This document shows, in pieces, positions 48,007 through 61,700 of a stretch of DNA of 64,000 nt; the first letter of the stretch is position 1; every line of letters starts with the position of its first letter. The position numbers and the translations under genes are program-made. Below the pieces are notes generated by a model. The model saw only the letters and a list, made by a program, of their open reading frames with translations. It had not been told where the DNA came from and did no database searches. This DNA comes from Delphinus delphis (Eukaryota; Chordata; Mammalia; Artiodactyla; Delphinidae): positions 117,347,838-117,411,837 of the forward strand of contig NC_082687.1 of assembly GCF_949987515.2 (NCBI RefSeq), written 5' to 3'.

Positions 48007-49954
48007 TGATAATGTGGTATCTAAATAAACGGGCAGCACTTCTAAATTTATATGTGTTATTAGATTCTCAAACAAGTATTCTACAAATTTTCTTTTCATT
48101 GATTCTGTTAGACTTTTTAGTTTCATGATAATGAATAGTTTAGGTGGATAAACAAAGGAAATATTATGCATGATATGAGTATCTTTTTAGTTCAGTACAG
48201 ACATTGTAAGTTTGTAGATTTGGCACTGACGAGCTCCTCTGTTCTGCTAAGACCAGGGAGAGGGAGTGGACATTGTGGTACTAAAAGTTTCCATGGTCTT
48301 ATCACCACTGGTTAAATGTTTGGGATGGAAATATTTCCAAAGCACACAGTGCTCCATAAAGTAAGTATAAGCATTTTATTGGCTGAATACATCCTGGCAG
48401 TAAAACATGCCTGGGAACTACAGACACAGTTGATCTCCTTTCAAAGCATTTATTCCACATTGTGTAGAGAAGTCTGTTATTTATTAACAACAAAACCAAT
48501 GTGGATAAAACTCTTTGGACAAAAGTTTTCATCAATCAGAAGTTTAAAAAAGCAAACAATATTTTACATATTGCATGAATACCATATTCTCTTGTCATTC
48601 AGAGAGATTTTAGAGGAAGAAGTTCGTAGTAGAAAAACAATTAGCTTTGGGAAAATGACTTTAAAAATAAAATACCAGGTATGAAGAATCAAAAAGCAAC
48701 AGTGCATTGGTTCTAAATTTGAGGAGATGCTAGAGACTACAACAAATATAAGTTGTTTTTTTGTCTTTTGTGTATTTTTATTGAGGGTTTCTTCCTGTAG
48801 CTATGAAAAGTCTATAAGTTTACTTATGAATTTAAACCTGAAATCTTTCCAGCTGCCATCACTAGTTAAGTTGTTTTGAATGGACAGCTAAATTCTTTAA
48901 AGCAAACAGACTGGTTTCACTGACCTTTTATCATAATTACTAAAACACATTACAGAACTAACAACCGCACTCACAAACAATACAATTTTTTTCATTCCTG
49001 AACTATTTCCCTTGTTATGATGCTGGTTAACAATAAATGGTTAGAGAACATCTTAAACAGTTTCTTTTCACATTAATGAGCATCCTTCAACATCCATGAA
49101 TTGAATTTAGTTATAATTATGAATTCAGTTAGACATCAAATTTTACTCAACCATAGTATTTACACTTATGAAGAATGGTTTTCACTTGAAGTCATGGATA
49201 AATGCAATGTTATGTTACCCTATAACTATGCCCAGTATCATCTTATCAGAAAATGTCTGCAGCTAATACAGCATGAGCCTAAAATAACCCTTAACTCATC
49301 TGACAGAGTGTAATTATATAATCATATTCTTTCAATAATGACAACAGAGAAGCAGCTTTGAAGAATAATATGAAATATAGCAGCTTAAGGGAGATTCTCT
49401 GAAAAGTCATCTACAAGTCTAGACATCTGAATAAATGAATAAATCTAGTTTTCATAACTTACATATATATCTCTAAGTATAATGCTTTAACTACAGTTCT
49501 GGTGGAAGGTACAATGAGATTTAAAATGTCCATTAGAATAAAGCATATTCTCTTATCACTAGTATTTCCAATTACTGACAATAATCTTATACACCTGTGG
49601 TCAAATGTTCTGGTCATAGGTAAAATGTTTAAGAACAGGTCTTGATAGTTTTTCAGTGTTCCTAGAAGATTGGGAACTAAATAAATAAAATAATCCCAAA
49701 TAGCTATATTGAAATAAACAATTAAATGCTGATAAATAACATAGAGCAATAAACAATAATAATATATGGAATAAAGTCACATGTCATTGAGTTACATAAC
49801 ATACTCTGAAGTCTGATGAAATTTACTCTCTCTTCTTTAGAAATGAGGAAAGTAGTATTCAAGGAAGTACATATATTTATTTGGCTTAAGTAACACCATA
49901 ATAAGTAGACTGAAACCCAGCTCTCAGAATTCTAGAGTTCTTGCACTGACACTT

Positions 49955-50165
49955 GTCATGGTGTAATTAAAAGAAACTCTGGCCTGGAAACTGGAAGACC
50001 AGGGTTCAGTCCTGGCTCTCCCATAATCTGTGTAATTTGGAGTCAATTTAAAACTTTCTTTGCCTTTCTGGACCTGTTTTCTCATTTATAAAATAAGGGA
50101 TTGATGCAAATGGTTTTGTAAGGTGTTTTCTGGCTTTAAAGATCTGTGTTCTCTGATCCTAATTC
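49955..50165 (+). repeat. MIR SINE remnant
   Basis: 'ggcctggaaactggaagaccagggttcagtcctggctctccc' and 'ctggacctgttttctcatttataaaataaggg' follow the MIR head and core. Confidence 0.75.
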
Positions 50166-51664
50166 TAAAAATGACCTGCATAATAAATCACTGAGGAAGG
50201 TAGTGAGCTACATTGTATGATGACACATTTGCTTTATCACGGTATTAGATTGCAACTTGAAGCAAGCATTGATAATGTGACAGGAATTTAAAAAATATTA
50301 GGTTCAGGTCTAGTTCCATTCATTTATTTATACTTTTGGCAAAAATTTATTGATTGCCTACCATGTTCTAGAAACTATGCTGGGATTTCAAAGATAAATA
50401 GCTCTTGTCTAGTGATAGAGAGACAAAATAACATTGAAAAATAGAAAACAACTATTTACTTATAATCTAATTCTTGAATCATCTTTATATGATTTATATC
50501 AAATTAACTTATTGACTACATTTTCTGAAATGACCTTTTCCTTTTACTGCTTCCCTTGAGCTATAGATATTGTCAAAATAATTATTTAACTTATATTTAT
50601 GCATTTCTTATTTTATTATAATGTTCAGGACATCATTAGATGAAAATATAAATCAACTCCCTGGTAATGAATGCCATTGGTTTAAATATTAAGTGTTATT
50701 AAAAAAAAAAGCACAGCTTTGGGCTTACTCTATTGCTGAGAAACTGGCAAACTGAAGCCACACAAAACTTCTTATGTCATAAATAACAACAGAAAATAGG
50801 CATTTTTAAAAAGAAGTGAAGATACGTTGCTTGCTACATATGCCAATTTTGAAGCCCTAGTTCATGAACTGATCAACTTCTTACAGAAATAGGCAAAAAA
50901 AAAAAAAAAAAAGAATGAAGAAAATGAGCATTAGAGTGAAAATAAAATAGAAGAATGATTCATCAGAATTAAAAGTCCCTTCTATAAATCACAACAAAAG
51001 GATGTTAATCAAAACAATTCACATTTTACAGTTAAGACTACATCAGCTTTTAGTAACTATGTACTTTTCAAAATCCTTAAAATATTAGATAATACTGGGA
51101 AAAGGGGAAGTATACTGTAACAAGTAATTCTGAAATAAGACCAAACTAAATATATTGAGATTCTGAACATTTATTTATTTTGTTCAAAAAATAACTTTAT
51201 AAAAAATACTTTAAGGCTCATATCATAACTAAAATAAGTCACTACCCAACTATTAAAAGCCTTTGTTTGTATACTTAACAATGACAATAGAGCTACTAGG
51301 TGTCTCCTGATAATTAATGACTATTTAGAAAGAGTTGATTTTCCTATCTATAAATGAGGTTAGTGTGACAATTTTTAAATTAATGTAGGTAGAATGATTT
51401 GTAAGTTTAGGTGAAATTCATTTCATGGGCACATTTCAGTAATTTGTAAAAAGTAATTTTTATGCATGATACAATTAAACTTTCTATATTTATGTCAACT
51501 AGCTTTTATTTATAATTAAAGTTAGGGAGAACTTTTCTCTTTTCTAAGAGGTGATGTAGGTTCAGAAGTGATAAAAGATATTAATCCAGTCAATTAAGTT
51601 GAACACTTAAGACAAGAGCTAAATTCAAAACATGGAAAACTGATGTATCTGAGTATAGCATTAC

Positions 51665-51840
51665 TCATCTCTAGAAATTGTTTCTTATTGCCTCTTGAAT
51701 AAAATGCAAACTTTCATGCCCAGTAATCAAGACCCTGTACTCACCTAGTTGATGTTGCCTCTCATGCCTTCTTGCATGGCTCCACAAGCCAGCTTACCCC
51801 TACTAACATTGCCCTACTCATTTCCACAGCAACTTTACCA
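51665..51840 (+). repeat. LINE-2 remnant
   Basis: 'gaataaaatgcaaactttcatgcccagtaatcaagaccctgtactcacc' and the Cys/Leu-type 'ctcatgccttcttgcatggctcc' resemble L2. Confidence 0.6.
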
Positions 51841-53025
51841 GGGTGCTGCCTAGAGTAAGGTGAAGGTAAAAGGCACCTGGAGAGTGGCTGTGGGTGGGAG
51901 AAGCCTGAAAATGCAATAAACTTAATTTTCTTCATAATTTTATCAGGTGAGGCCTTAATTTATGGCCTTTAATTATAGTATTTGGATTTTAGGACAAAAT
52001 AGTCTTTTATCCTCACATTTCTATAAAGTTGAATAAGTATTAAACTGTAAAATTGTACTTTACCTTATCATCTTATAAATAAATACAGAAATGAAAAAAT
52101 ATTTTAAACTACTTTCTGCTTATGTCATACAGAAGAAAGTCAAAATTGGTCTTTATTTGCTATGCCTTTCAATAAATTTTTCCTTCTAAAGTTAAAAGAT
52201 GATTTGACTTTACGCACTTCTTAAATAGATTGGCTTTTTAAAAAGTATATATATATTTCTCATATATGATTAAAACAATACTTTACCATAGAGATAAGTC
52301 CTAGCCATATTTCTGAGGATATAACCTATTACAATGTCTGTTTTTCTCTGTTAAAATGCAAACTGACTGTTTTTAAACTGCTATATTGCCATAGAATAAA
52401 TCCCAAATTATAAGAGTAAAACAAATTCACCTAAAACTTTAAAGACAAATGCTCTTCTAAGCATTTTATTTTCTAGAAACCCCAAATTCTTCCTTCTATA
52501 AGTTCATGCAGCTTAAAGTGCAAATATTTTTTGTTATATATGACTGCTGTCCAAATTTCAGATTAAATTTTAAAACAAGGCATATTAAAGCATATCATTA
52601 AATCCCAAGTATAAATAAAATAGTAATGTAACAATGACTAAGCCGTATGTTTGGTGAGTATGCTGTATGATATTAAGTTAGTAAAGACTTAAAAATTAAA
52701 TACTTAGATTTCCCTTTTAGGTATGTTGCGAATAGCAAATTACATAATTGATACAAAGCCCTAGACACAGTGCCTGGCACACAGTAAGGCTCAATTAATT
52801 AAGTGGATTGCCATCACAAAACAGATCTTAGATTGGTATCAGTAAAATTTCTCATTCAATAGCTCAACTAATTACAATATAAATTATTGAGACCTCATGT
52901 AACAATGAAGTGGCATTGTATTTAAATTCTAAGTATACAAATGGCATCTTGCACATATGATTTCTCCTATTAGTGTATCTAATATTTTTGAGTTTTCAGT
53001 TGAGTTTACTTTTGATCAAATACAG

Positions 53026-53155
53026 CACAATATTGCCATGCAGAATGAGAAATTGGATGGAAGCAACTTGGAAAGTGGTTCACAGCAAGCCCCATTTACT
53101 CCTCCTAACACCCCGGATCCACGAAGTCCCCCAAATCCAGAAAACATTGCACCAG
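53026..53155 (+). CDS. MYOZ2: MYOZ2 coding exon 4, residues 83-125
   Basis: 130 bp from a TCAAATACAG acceptor to a GTAACT donor, leaving phase 1. It encodes [16 protein letters not shown] followed by a low-complexity Ser/Gln stretch and a proline-rich segment ([16 protein letters not shown]) that is typical of calsarcin-1 and probably disordered. Compared with the human protein as I remember it, Glu90, Ser99 and Phe106 may be differences; an alignment is needed. An ATG at 52957 gives an open frame running into this exon, but the stretch upstream of 53026 is intron and unlike any myozenin. Confidence 0.96.
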
Positions 53156-54269
53156 GTAACTAATCCCCTTACAAATAGAACAATAAAGTTGTTATGCACT
53201 TAAATATATGACTCAAGTCATTTGGATTCTTTAGTAAATGGTATCTAAATGATACAGCTTTTCTCATTATATATTTACTTTGTAGATAAGTTCAGGACAA
53301 ATGTAAAGATTTAGACCTAGAGGAGTCTTGTAAAACATTTACAGGAGTCTTACGTTCTTTCAGATGGTCCATTGTATTTGTTGGCAATCACCTATTATAT
53401 TAAAAATTAAGTTGTCTGTAATTATATTGAAATCCTATTTGTATAGAACTGTATAATTTATGAATTGCTATGATATATATTTGTCTAATTTAATAATAAC
53501 TCTATGACATTTATTATAATCCTCATTTTACAAATTAAGAACCTGAGGTTGTGAATAGCTATAAGCCAATATTGACTGTTCAAGAATTAAATCCAGATCT
53601 GGTACCAAATTTACAGATGCCTCATGTGAAGCGACCTTGTGGAGACTGCTTTTGTTATTTTCTGCTCTCTTACAGAACCTTAAATGCAATCCTTTAATAC
53701 TGTATATTTGTTTATTATCTTAAAAGAGAAGCAAATGCTATCCAAATCAGTATATGTTACTTAGAAGTACTGTTTGATTTTGAAATATTCAATCAGGAAA
53801 ATTATCTGATCTATTTAGACAATAACTTTTCAAAATAACTTAAAGCAAATACCCTTAAGTTTTTCCTCAAGAGTAACGTATAAAGTAGGTTTATAAAATT
53901 TTCAACTACTTTTATATTGAAATTAGCAATACTTATGTCATATGTTTGTAAATTAAACAGTTAAATTTAGCAAGAGTACTTCTGGAAATCTTCTCAAATA
54001 GCACTAGTGTTTTTGAAAATATATAAGTAAAGCAACTGTATAATATTAAATCTTATTTAAAAGTAAGTTGAATGTCAGTCACTGATGAGCTTAGACTTAT
54101 CAGGACGTTCTTCCTGAACACAATGAGAAAAGGTATTGATAAACATAATAAACTAACATTGAAGGGAACCAAATACACAATTAGAATGCACAGAATTCTG
54201 AAGTGAAGCATTGTAATAGAGTTCTCAAATAGCTTTACAATTTTAAGTTCTCGAATACAACATTAAGCA

Positions 54270-54510
54270 CATGGGGGAAAAAGAAGCTTTAGAATCAGAC
54301 AGACCTGGGTTCAACCTGCAGGCTCCTTTCATTTCTGCCCATTTTACTACTGTGTTGGGAAGGAAAATAAATCTCTTTGAGTCTCAGTTTTCTCCATCTG
54401 TAAAATAAGGAAAATAAATCTCACTGCACATGGTCATTGTGAGAATTAAATGTGAAAATGTAAGTATAGTCACTAACATATAATAAAGTATTCAGTTAAA
54501 ATTAATCCTT
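54270..54510 (+). repeat. MIR SINE remnant
   Basis: 'tttagaatcagacagacctgggttcaacctg', 'gagtctcagttttctccatctgtaaaataagg' and 'tcattgtgagaattaaatg' follow MIR order. Confidence 0.85.
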
Positions 54511-54616
54511 TCCCTACCCACCTTTATATTCTTAATACTCAACAGACTATATACATATTCTTTTAGCTCCAACCACTATATTGCAACCTCTTGCTTTCTA
54601 ATGTTTGGAATGGTAG

Positions 54617-54618
<2 letters not shown>

Positions 54619-54649
<31 letters not shown>

Positions 54650-54839
54650 GGTACACGGGCCTCTCACTGTTGTAGCCTCTCCCGTTGCGGAACACAGGCT
54701 CCGGACGCGCAGGCTCAGCGGCCATGGCTCACGGGCCTAGCCGCTTTGCGGCATGTGGGATCTTCTCGGACCAGGGCACGAGCCCGTGTCCCCTGCATCG
54801 GCAGGCGGACTCTCAACCACTGTGCCACCAGGCAAGCCC
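54619..54839 (-). mobile_element. CHR-type SINE in intron 4, reverse
   Basis: A run of about 30 T, then 'gcggtacacgggcctctcac' to 'ccaccaggcaagccc'. The flanks share GGGTTTTTTTT (54616 on and 54840 on), a likely target-site duplication blurred by the T-run. Confidence 0.93.
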
Positions 54840-55105
54840 GGGTTTTTTTTTTAAATAGGAAACAGAAGACATATAGAAAAGTTTATGTTGATTCAATCTG
54901 GTACTCCCATTACTAAGTTAAAATGTTTATTATTAATCATTATCATAAACTATGAAATTGCAAAAGGAATAGAAAAATTCATCTCTACCCTCAAGGAATC
55001 ATACATAGGGAGACAGGACAAATGTCCACACTATATTTGTAGTCTCATTTTCTCTCTGCATATATAATTCAATATCATATGTACATTTTATTTACCATCA
55101 GGAAT

Positions 55106-55163
55106 CTATCTATTAATATCTATCTATCTATCGATGTATGTATATATATAAAGAGAGAGAGAA
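55106..55163. repeat. ATCT/TATG/GA microsatellite
   Basis: 'atctatctatctatcgatgtatgtatatatataaagagagagagaaa': three adjoining short repeats. Confidence 0.85.
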
Positions 55164-56089
55164 ATTTTGAAAATACAAATTCATATAGCTATTTAAAGCT
55201 AAATATTCAATTATTAAATATTTGGATATGTCTGTGTAATATAGACTAAGAAAAGGGAGAGTTTGGAGGTTATCAGATAGCTTGTGATTAAGCAAGAGTA
55301 ATGGATCCTTCCTTCTTGGTCGATGAGTTGAAAAGTATAACAAATTCAGGGGGCAAATTATAGCTTATCCCAATTTAGCAAAAATTTTTATTGATTAACC
55401 TACTATGTCTCCACAAGCCAACTTATCTCAAATATGAATTAATAAGTCTTACGATGCCACAATATTGTAGGAATGAAGTTCCTTTGAATTTAAATAAGTT
55501 ATATTAAAAATATATTTAAAAATCAAACAAAAATGTTGGCATATAGCATTGTTGAATTGTATTATTTCTCAGAGGTTAAACTATGTGGATTCTTTCTTGT
55601 AAATAATTCAGCGTATCAAAAAAAGAAAAAAGTTATTAGTTAATTCTGTCTATTAAAAAATCTGAAAACCTGGAATGTTCAAAAATGTGAAAAGATTAGA
55701 CCATTTATAGTTCCTCAAGTCAATAGATTATTATTAGATTATTACAAAACCCTTAAAATGATCATGAACATGATGTAGAAGCTTTCAAAAGTATTTCAAA
55801 CAAAATTGATTTGCAATAAAATACAAGATTCCATGTGCACTAGAATTATAGTTATGTGATCATTATGCTTATAGGTGAAGAAAAATGGGAAAAATTGTGT
55901 TTTGGTAGTGGGATTTGAATACGTTTTTAAAAATACAGAATTTGAAATTTTCCAATTTCTATATGGTTGACTCTGATCAATTTTAGGAAAGGAATAGGAA
56001 ATAAAATGTGGTAGTCATGGTAATGGAGTTATGTATACTATACAAAGAAAAGACATGGTAAAAGGTAACTCTGCTTTCCTGGGAAAGTC

Positions 56090-57500
56090 AGGAGTGAATA
56101 AACAGAAGTGATAACCTCAAGCTAAGGCTTAAAATAGCAATTTGTAGGTGACAAGAGTTAGAGAGAGTGTTCCAGGCACAGGGAACAAATGGAACAAATA
56201 GGGAGGCATAACGGGATACAAGTTTCAAGTAGATCCACAGTTCTGGAACATAAAATGTGAGAGGAGAAGGCAGGAGATGAGGCTGGCTGGACAGCTAGGT
56301 AGGGCCATTTGTGTCATACTGAATAGTTTTCTTTTTTTGGCCACACTGCATGGCTTGTGGGATCTTAGTTCCCTGACCAGGGATTGAACACAGGCCATGG
56401 CAGTGAAAGTGCTAACCATTGGACCACCAAGGAATTCCCTTGCTGAGTAGTTTTGACTTTTGTCCTGGGGAGCCATAATAGAACCTGGAGTAAGGGAAGT
56501 GAGTGACCTGATAAAGTTTTCCACTTAAAAAGGTCACTCAGGCAGCAACAGGGAGGTGCCTGGACGAAGGGTTGAGAGATAAAGGATAAGTATGAAGGCT
56601 ACTGTGAAAACCCAGGCAAGAGATGTGCAGGGCCTGAACCAGGTAGGGAAAAATGGAAATGAGGAGGAAAGAGGTAATTTGCTAGAACAAGATCTCCCAA
56701 TGTTCTGTTTGCAAATCACCTGCATACAATTTGTAAGCAATATCTGAAACTTCCTGTCTTTGGAGGGAAGACTCCATTATCAACATTTTAAGTCGGTGCC
56801 CAAGGTGATTCAGAAACACAAAGTTGAGGGCCCCTATTTTAGAAATCCTCAAATATAGTTGGTAATACTTATTGATTTGTTGTGGGAATGAGGAATTGTT
56901 TAGGACAGTGCTTCTGTCTTGGACATCTGAGGGTAGTAATAACATTTGCTAAGATGACCAATATACAAAAAGAAGCAGCATGTATTGGAAAACGGATACA
57001 TGTAGGTCTAGATAGGTTATAAAGAGTGCCAGGAGAGTATTAATTTGGACAAATATAATAGGTGGTTGAATAGAAGGGCCTGGAGATCAAAAACAAACCT
57101 TGGAATTGTCAATATGTAGGTCACAGTTAAAGCCAAGAATATAAATGAAATTTTCTAGGCAGAGTGTATAGTCTAAGAAAAGAGCTTTGGGTAACACCAA
57201 CATTTAAGCGGCAAGCGGAGAGAAGCAGCTTACCAAAGAGACTACCATTTGATACCGGAGACAATCAGAAGAAAATTAAATTACTGCAAAAAATAACTGT
57301 CTACTGGTGAAATTATCAAGAGTTTTTGGAAAAGAAAAAGTAATTTTTAGTGTAAAGAAAGGATAGGCATGGTTTGACAGAAGAAAACTGAAAACATTTT
57401 AGAGAAGGAAAAGAGCATCAGGGAAACCCCAAAGTAGGAGTGATCACATGGTAGAGGTTTTGACATGGTGGAAGAGAGAATTATATGAAAGACATAACTA
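56090..57500 (-). repeat. LINE-2 remnant, long, reverse
   Basis: 'gagagtgttccaggcacagggaac', 'ttttgtcctggggagccataatagaacctgg', 'aaaggtcactcaggcagcaac', and 'tcaatatgtaggtcacagttaaagcc...gctttgggtaacaccaacatttaag' are reverse L2 phrases. A SINE splits it at 56331-56440. The section 56740-57030 does not match clearly and may be another insertion. Confidence 0.75.
56331..56440 (-). mobile_element. Short tRNA-derived SINE (CHRS/Bov-tA-like), reverse
   Basis: Only about 110 bp: 'tttttttggccacactgcatggcttgtgggatcttagttccctgaccagggattgaac' to 'ggaccaccaaggaattccct'. This is an older cetartiodactyl SINE than the other copies. Imperfect target-site duplication TACTGAATAGTTTT (56317-56330) versus TGCTGAGTAGTTTT (56441-56454), 12 of 14. 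Confidence 0.85.
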
Positions 57501-57859
57501 GGTGGTATGGTAGTATAGCTGGAGAGTAAACAGCTGTGCCTTTGAAGACTTGAAGAATGTCACTTAATGCATGTGAAAATGGTTTCACGTTTATGCCAGG
57601 AATTTGTGTGACTTTTAAATGGTAATTACAGAAAATTTCTAGCTCATGTGAAAATAAATTGAGGAGGTGAGACTGGAAGAAGAAAAGTTAGAAATCCTCA
57701 GGAACAAAGTAAACAAGGGATGGACACATCAGGGAATAAGAAGGGCCTGATTAAGACAGTGGAAACAAATTGCTTCACCATTTTGAAGCTTGAACATTTT
57801 ACAGACCACTCAGAAATTTAGGATAGTCAACACCTGAACGTTACTTCTAAAGAATCAGC

Positions 57860-57950
57860 TCCAGAGGAGGGAGATTTTGTCTTCATTGATATTTCCCCAG
57901 AACCTAGACCACAGTAGACACTCAATTTACATTTCTAAATTAATCCATTA
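57860..57950 (+). repeat. LINE-2 3' end scrap
   Basis: 'gagattttgtcttcattgatatttccccagaacctagaccacagtagacactcaattta' is a diverged L2 terminus. Confidence 0.6.
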
Positions 57951-58257
57951 AGTGTGGTATATAAGGCCTAGTATAAATTAATATAAGGGGCACAATTTTT
58001 AAAAAATTAAGTTAATAGTTTCACTGAACAAATACATACTAAGATAGTCAAGGAAAAAATTAACTATGATTTGGTAAAATTAAACACTAAGTGGTTTCTT
58101 TTGAAAATTCCATGAATTAAAAGGGGTTTAAAAATGTCTCACACTTTCAGACTACTCTTTTCTGAGAGATCATAAAAAGAATGCACTCTTCATAAATTTA
58201 CCCCTGCATGAAAAATTAAACATGGGAAAATGTTAGGTGGAGTTTAGTAACTCTTAG

Positions 58258-58482
<225 letters not shown>

Positions 58483-59264
58483 TAATTCAATTATCCTGGG
58501 TGACACTTCAGCATGCAATACCAAGGCTTTTATATCATGGTATGGAGAACTGAATCTTCTGGTAGAAAAAAATTTTTTAAAGACTCTAAATAGCAAAGAC
58601 TCATTTTTGCAATATTATTAATATGTCAAACCTTAGTCCCTTTTTAGTGTAACAATGAATGCTATAATACAGAAACAATCACTAAGATCATCTCCCACAT
58701 TTTAAAATGTTATTTTAATAATACTAATTTCTAATTTGAAGGTTGATATTAGTTTATGTGTTGCTCCAAATGACAATGCTGTTCAAGAATTTCAGAAATA
58801 ATTTGCATGCAGGACTGTGAGAATTACCATCTAACTCTAGGTTCCAATTTATATTTGCGTAGGCTTTAAGCCAGATTAAAGGTAATTTAGGGCCAAGACT
58901 CCAGCACATATACACACCAATACTTATGCTACCCAAAATACTGCCAAATAATATCTGCATTATAGTTTACACAATGGACATTTATTTTTCCCTGTTATCC
59001 ATTTTTTATAATTTTCATCTATTTTTAATGGTCTCATAATCCATTCTTTGACCACTAGATTTTCATTTTAGAGCAAAATATCTCCAGTATCCTGCCTCAC
59101 ACCCACTCAATTTATAGGCCGCTTAGTGATTATTCACTTAAAAATTAATAAATTAAGGAGTACATTTTTGATTTACAAAAGAATGCCACAAAGTCTGCAT
59201 TTAAATAGTGACCTTCCTTAGTACTTTTCAAATTATTGTACTAGTAACAATTTAGTTTTCACAT

Positions 59265-59400
59265 ATTGCTATAGTAATAGTATGAGTACTACATCTATTA
59301 TTAGTAATACATTAGTAATACATCTACTAGTATTACACCTAGTACTACTAGCATTATTAGTAATGCTAATAGTATTAGTACTACATCTATTGCATAAATG
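59265..59400. repeat. Degenerate TAGTA-type tract with many short inverted repeats
   Basis: Built almost wholly from TAGTA, TAATA, CTACT and ACATCTA units in both orientations, for example 'tagtactacatctatt' twice at its two ends (59286 and 59376). It is too diverged for a simple microsatellite. Confidence 0.7.
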
Positions 59401-59804
59401 AGGTATATCATAGAATTTAAGGAGGGTTTGAGGTGTGGCAAAGAAAAGATGTTGAAAGCCCATTCTAATCAATGATATAATTTTTTTCAAAAATGAGAAT
59501 GTAGAAAATTATAAAAGTAAAACACTAGGAAGAAATGGAAACTAATGGAATACTTGAGGCTTGTTTTTGAGATTAGTGCTTTAGAGATGCCATATGACTT
59601 CTGTATACCTTGTGGCTTCAGTACCCCATACCTGCTGAGCAGCTTGCTTCCAGTTCTACAAACACACTATAGTATCTGGGTTGGTTATAAAGAGATGCCT
59701 ATTGATTGTATAAAGACCAAGTGAGTGCTATAACAATGAACACAATACTATATAATTAGGAAATGTAGCTCCCTGTGTTAAATCAAGGCTTTTGTAAATG
59801 TAAC

Positions 59805-59845
59805 ACTGTGTGTGTGTGTGAAAGAGAGAGAAGGAGGGGGGGAGA
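59805..59845. repeat. TG/GA/G-rich microsatellite
   Basis: 'tgtgtgtgtgtg' followed by 'aaagagagagaagg' and a run of G. Confidence 0.8.
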
Positions 59846-60269
59846 GAACTTAACTTGCTAGTAGTTCTCCTTTACCTGAGAAAATTTTATTTTAATATAT
59901 CTATTTTTTTCTTTTTGTAAAAACAAATGAGAACAGAGACAGGGAGAGGAAGGGGGAGGAAATAAGTAGTTTCCAAATATTCTCAAAGTCTTTTGCAAAG
60001 AGTAAAATAATGCTCTTTGGTAGCCCCATATTATTATACATAATTACTAGATATTGTTAATAAAGCATGTAAGAGTGAGATACAGTCTTACAGCCTTCAG
60101 CAGTGGTAATGACTAGTTGAGAATGGGCTCCCAAGTCTAATCATAATCTCAAAATAGCCCATAGTTTAATACAACTTTGTATTCTTATACTCATTTTGAG
60201 ATATTTAAATATTTATGTTATATTTAAATAACACTATATTAAACCTATGTAACATGTGAGGAAAAGTAA

Positions 60270-60400
60270 ACTAGGAGCAAGGAGGTTTCCAGCTCTGCTT
60301 CAAAAAGCTGTATGACTTTGGGTATGTCACTTAACCTTTCCTTGTATTAATTGCATCATCTGTAAATACATTGTATGATTATATGATTAAGTACCTTTAA
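60270..60400 (+). repeat. MIR SINE remnant
   Basis: 'gctgtatgactttgggtatgtcacttaacctttccttg' followed by a degraded 'atcatctgtaaa' is MIR core. Confidence 0.75.
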
Positions 60401-61564
60401 ATATATTACATGCGTTATCTATTTAGTAGAGCAATTTATTTTAACTTCTATACAACCATTTTACATAATTTTTTACCTTATAGAATAATCAGTAATTATT
60501 ATGGATGTTTTATATGTCCAGCACTATTAATTTTTACAAATGCAAACCAATTATTGATCAATTGAAATAAACAACAACAAACAACAAAGCAACAAAACAG
60601 ATTCATATATTAACTGAATCTGAGTAAAACAAGCTTGTTAGTCACTACATAGACGATAAAGTGTAAAAATCATTTTAAGTCAGATCTATGTTTGAAGAAA
60701 TTATGTTACGGGAATCACAGAGATGCACAGTGATCTTTTAGTAGAATATTCCAAATCTTTCAGTGGAATTTTTTGCTTCACTAACTAAAACTTGAAACTA
60801 TTTTCAGAGATCTTAAAAATCTTACAAATAGTCTCTCACTTTGAATGCTTAACATCTCTGTTAAAAGATTTTCTTTACTTTGTGTCCGAGGGCAATAAAA
60901 ATTTAAACAGGATATAGTCTCAATGGTGCCAAAGAAAAGAAAACTGCTTTTCAAAGAGCAACCTTTCACTGGATAAGCGGTAGGAGGTAGGAGATGGGTG
61001 ATGAACAGAAGGGAATGTTTTCATTTACAGAAGAAAATGACCCACCAATTGGGTGGGAAAAACAAAACAGAACTGGATAAAAAGGGAAAAGCTAATGCAC
61101 TAAATGCCAAACCCAAATATTGGATTTCAGTGGCACGGGAACATTTCTTTTTTCATTTAATTCAGAAAACAAATAAATACATAAGTAAAGGTGATTACTG
61201 GAATTAATAAATACAAGATTAATTGACCAAATTCAGCCTAAATCTAGAAATGCTCAACTCCAGCCTCTTGTATCCAATGGATATCTATACTCTTAAACTC
61301 CCGCAAATGAATGTATGTCTTGTGCAATTGCTGGAGGCCCCACAATTAAAAAGACCACGGCTGGTTTAATGTTTTGTTTTAATGTTTGAAATTCTTAACA
61401 ATTTTTTAACAAAGGGGCTCGAGTTTTCATTTTGCACTGTGCCCTACAAAATTATGTGGCGGGTCCTGATCCCAGGTTCTAAACTTTACCCTAAGCTCCT
61501 CTGTATTCAGGAAATTTTTCCCTTAAAGTAACTACATTGGTCCATATGTGTTTTTTTCCCCCCT

Positions 61565-61700
61565 CAGGTTTTACTCTTCTCTTGTCTGTGAGTTCATTGA
61601 GGTTAAGACCTACTACAATCTTTGAATTCCTAGCATATAGCAGAGTGTCTAGATATAATAAGCAATCAATAATTCGTTAGATGAATAAATGAATGAATCA
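61565..61700 (+). repeat. LINE-2 3' end
   Basis: 'ctgtgagttcattgaggttaagacc' to 'cctagcatatagcagagtgtctag...aagcaatcaataattcgttagatgaataaatgaatgaat' is an L2 terminus with the terminal short repeats. Confidence 0.75.

Noticed and set aside
48316..48684. 122-codon open frame in MYOZ2 intron 3
   Set aside because: No recognisable motif, no splice signals in register with MYOZ2 and no resemblance to the family; judged a chance frame.
52957..53163. 68-codon frame starting upstream of MYOZ2 exon 4
   Set aside because: Only the part from 53026 is myozenin. The segment before it is intron, shown by the ATACAG acceptor and the in-frame match to exon 3.
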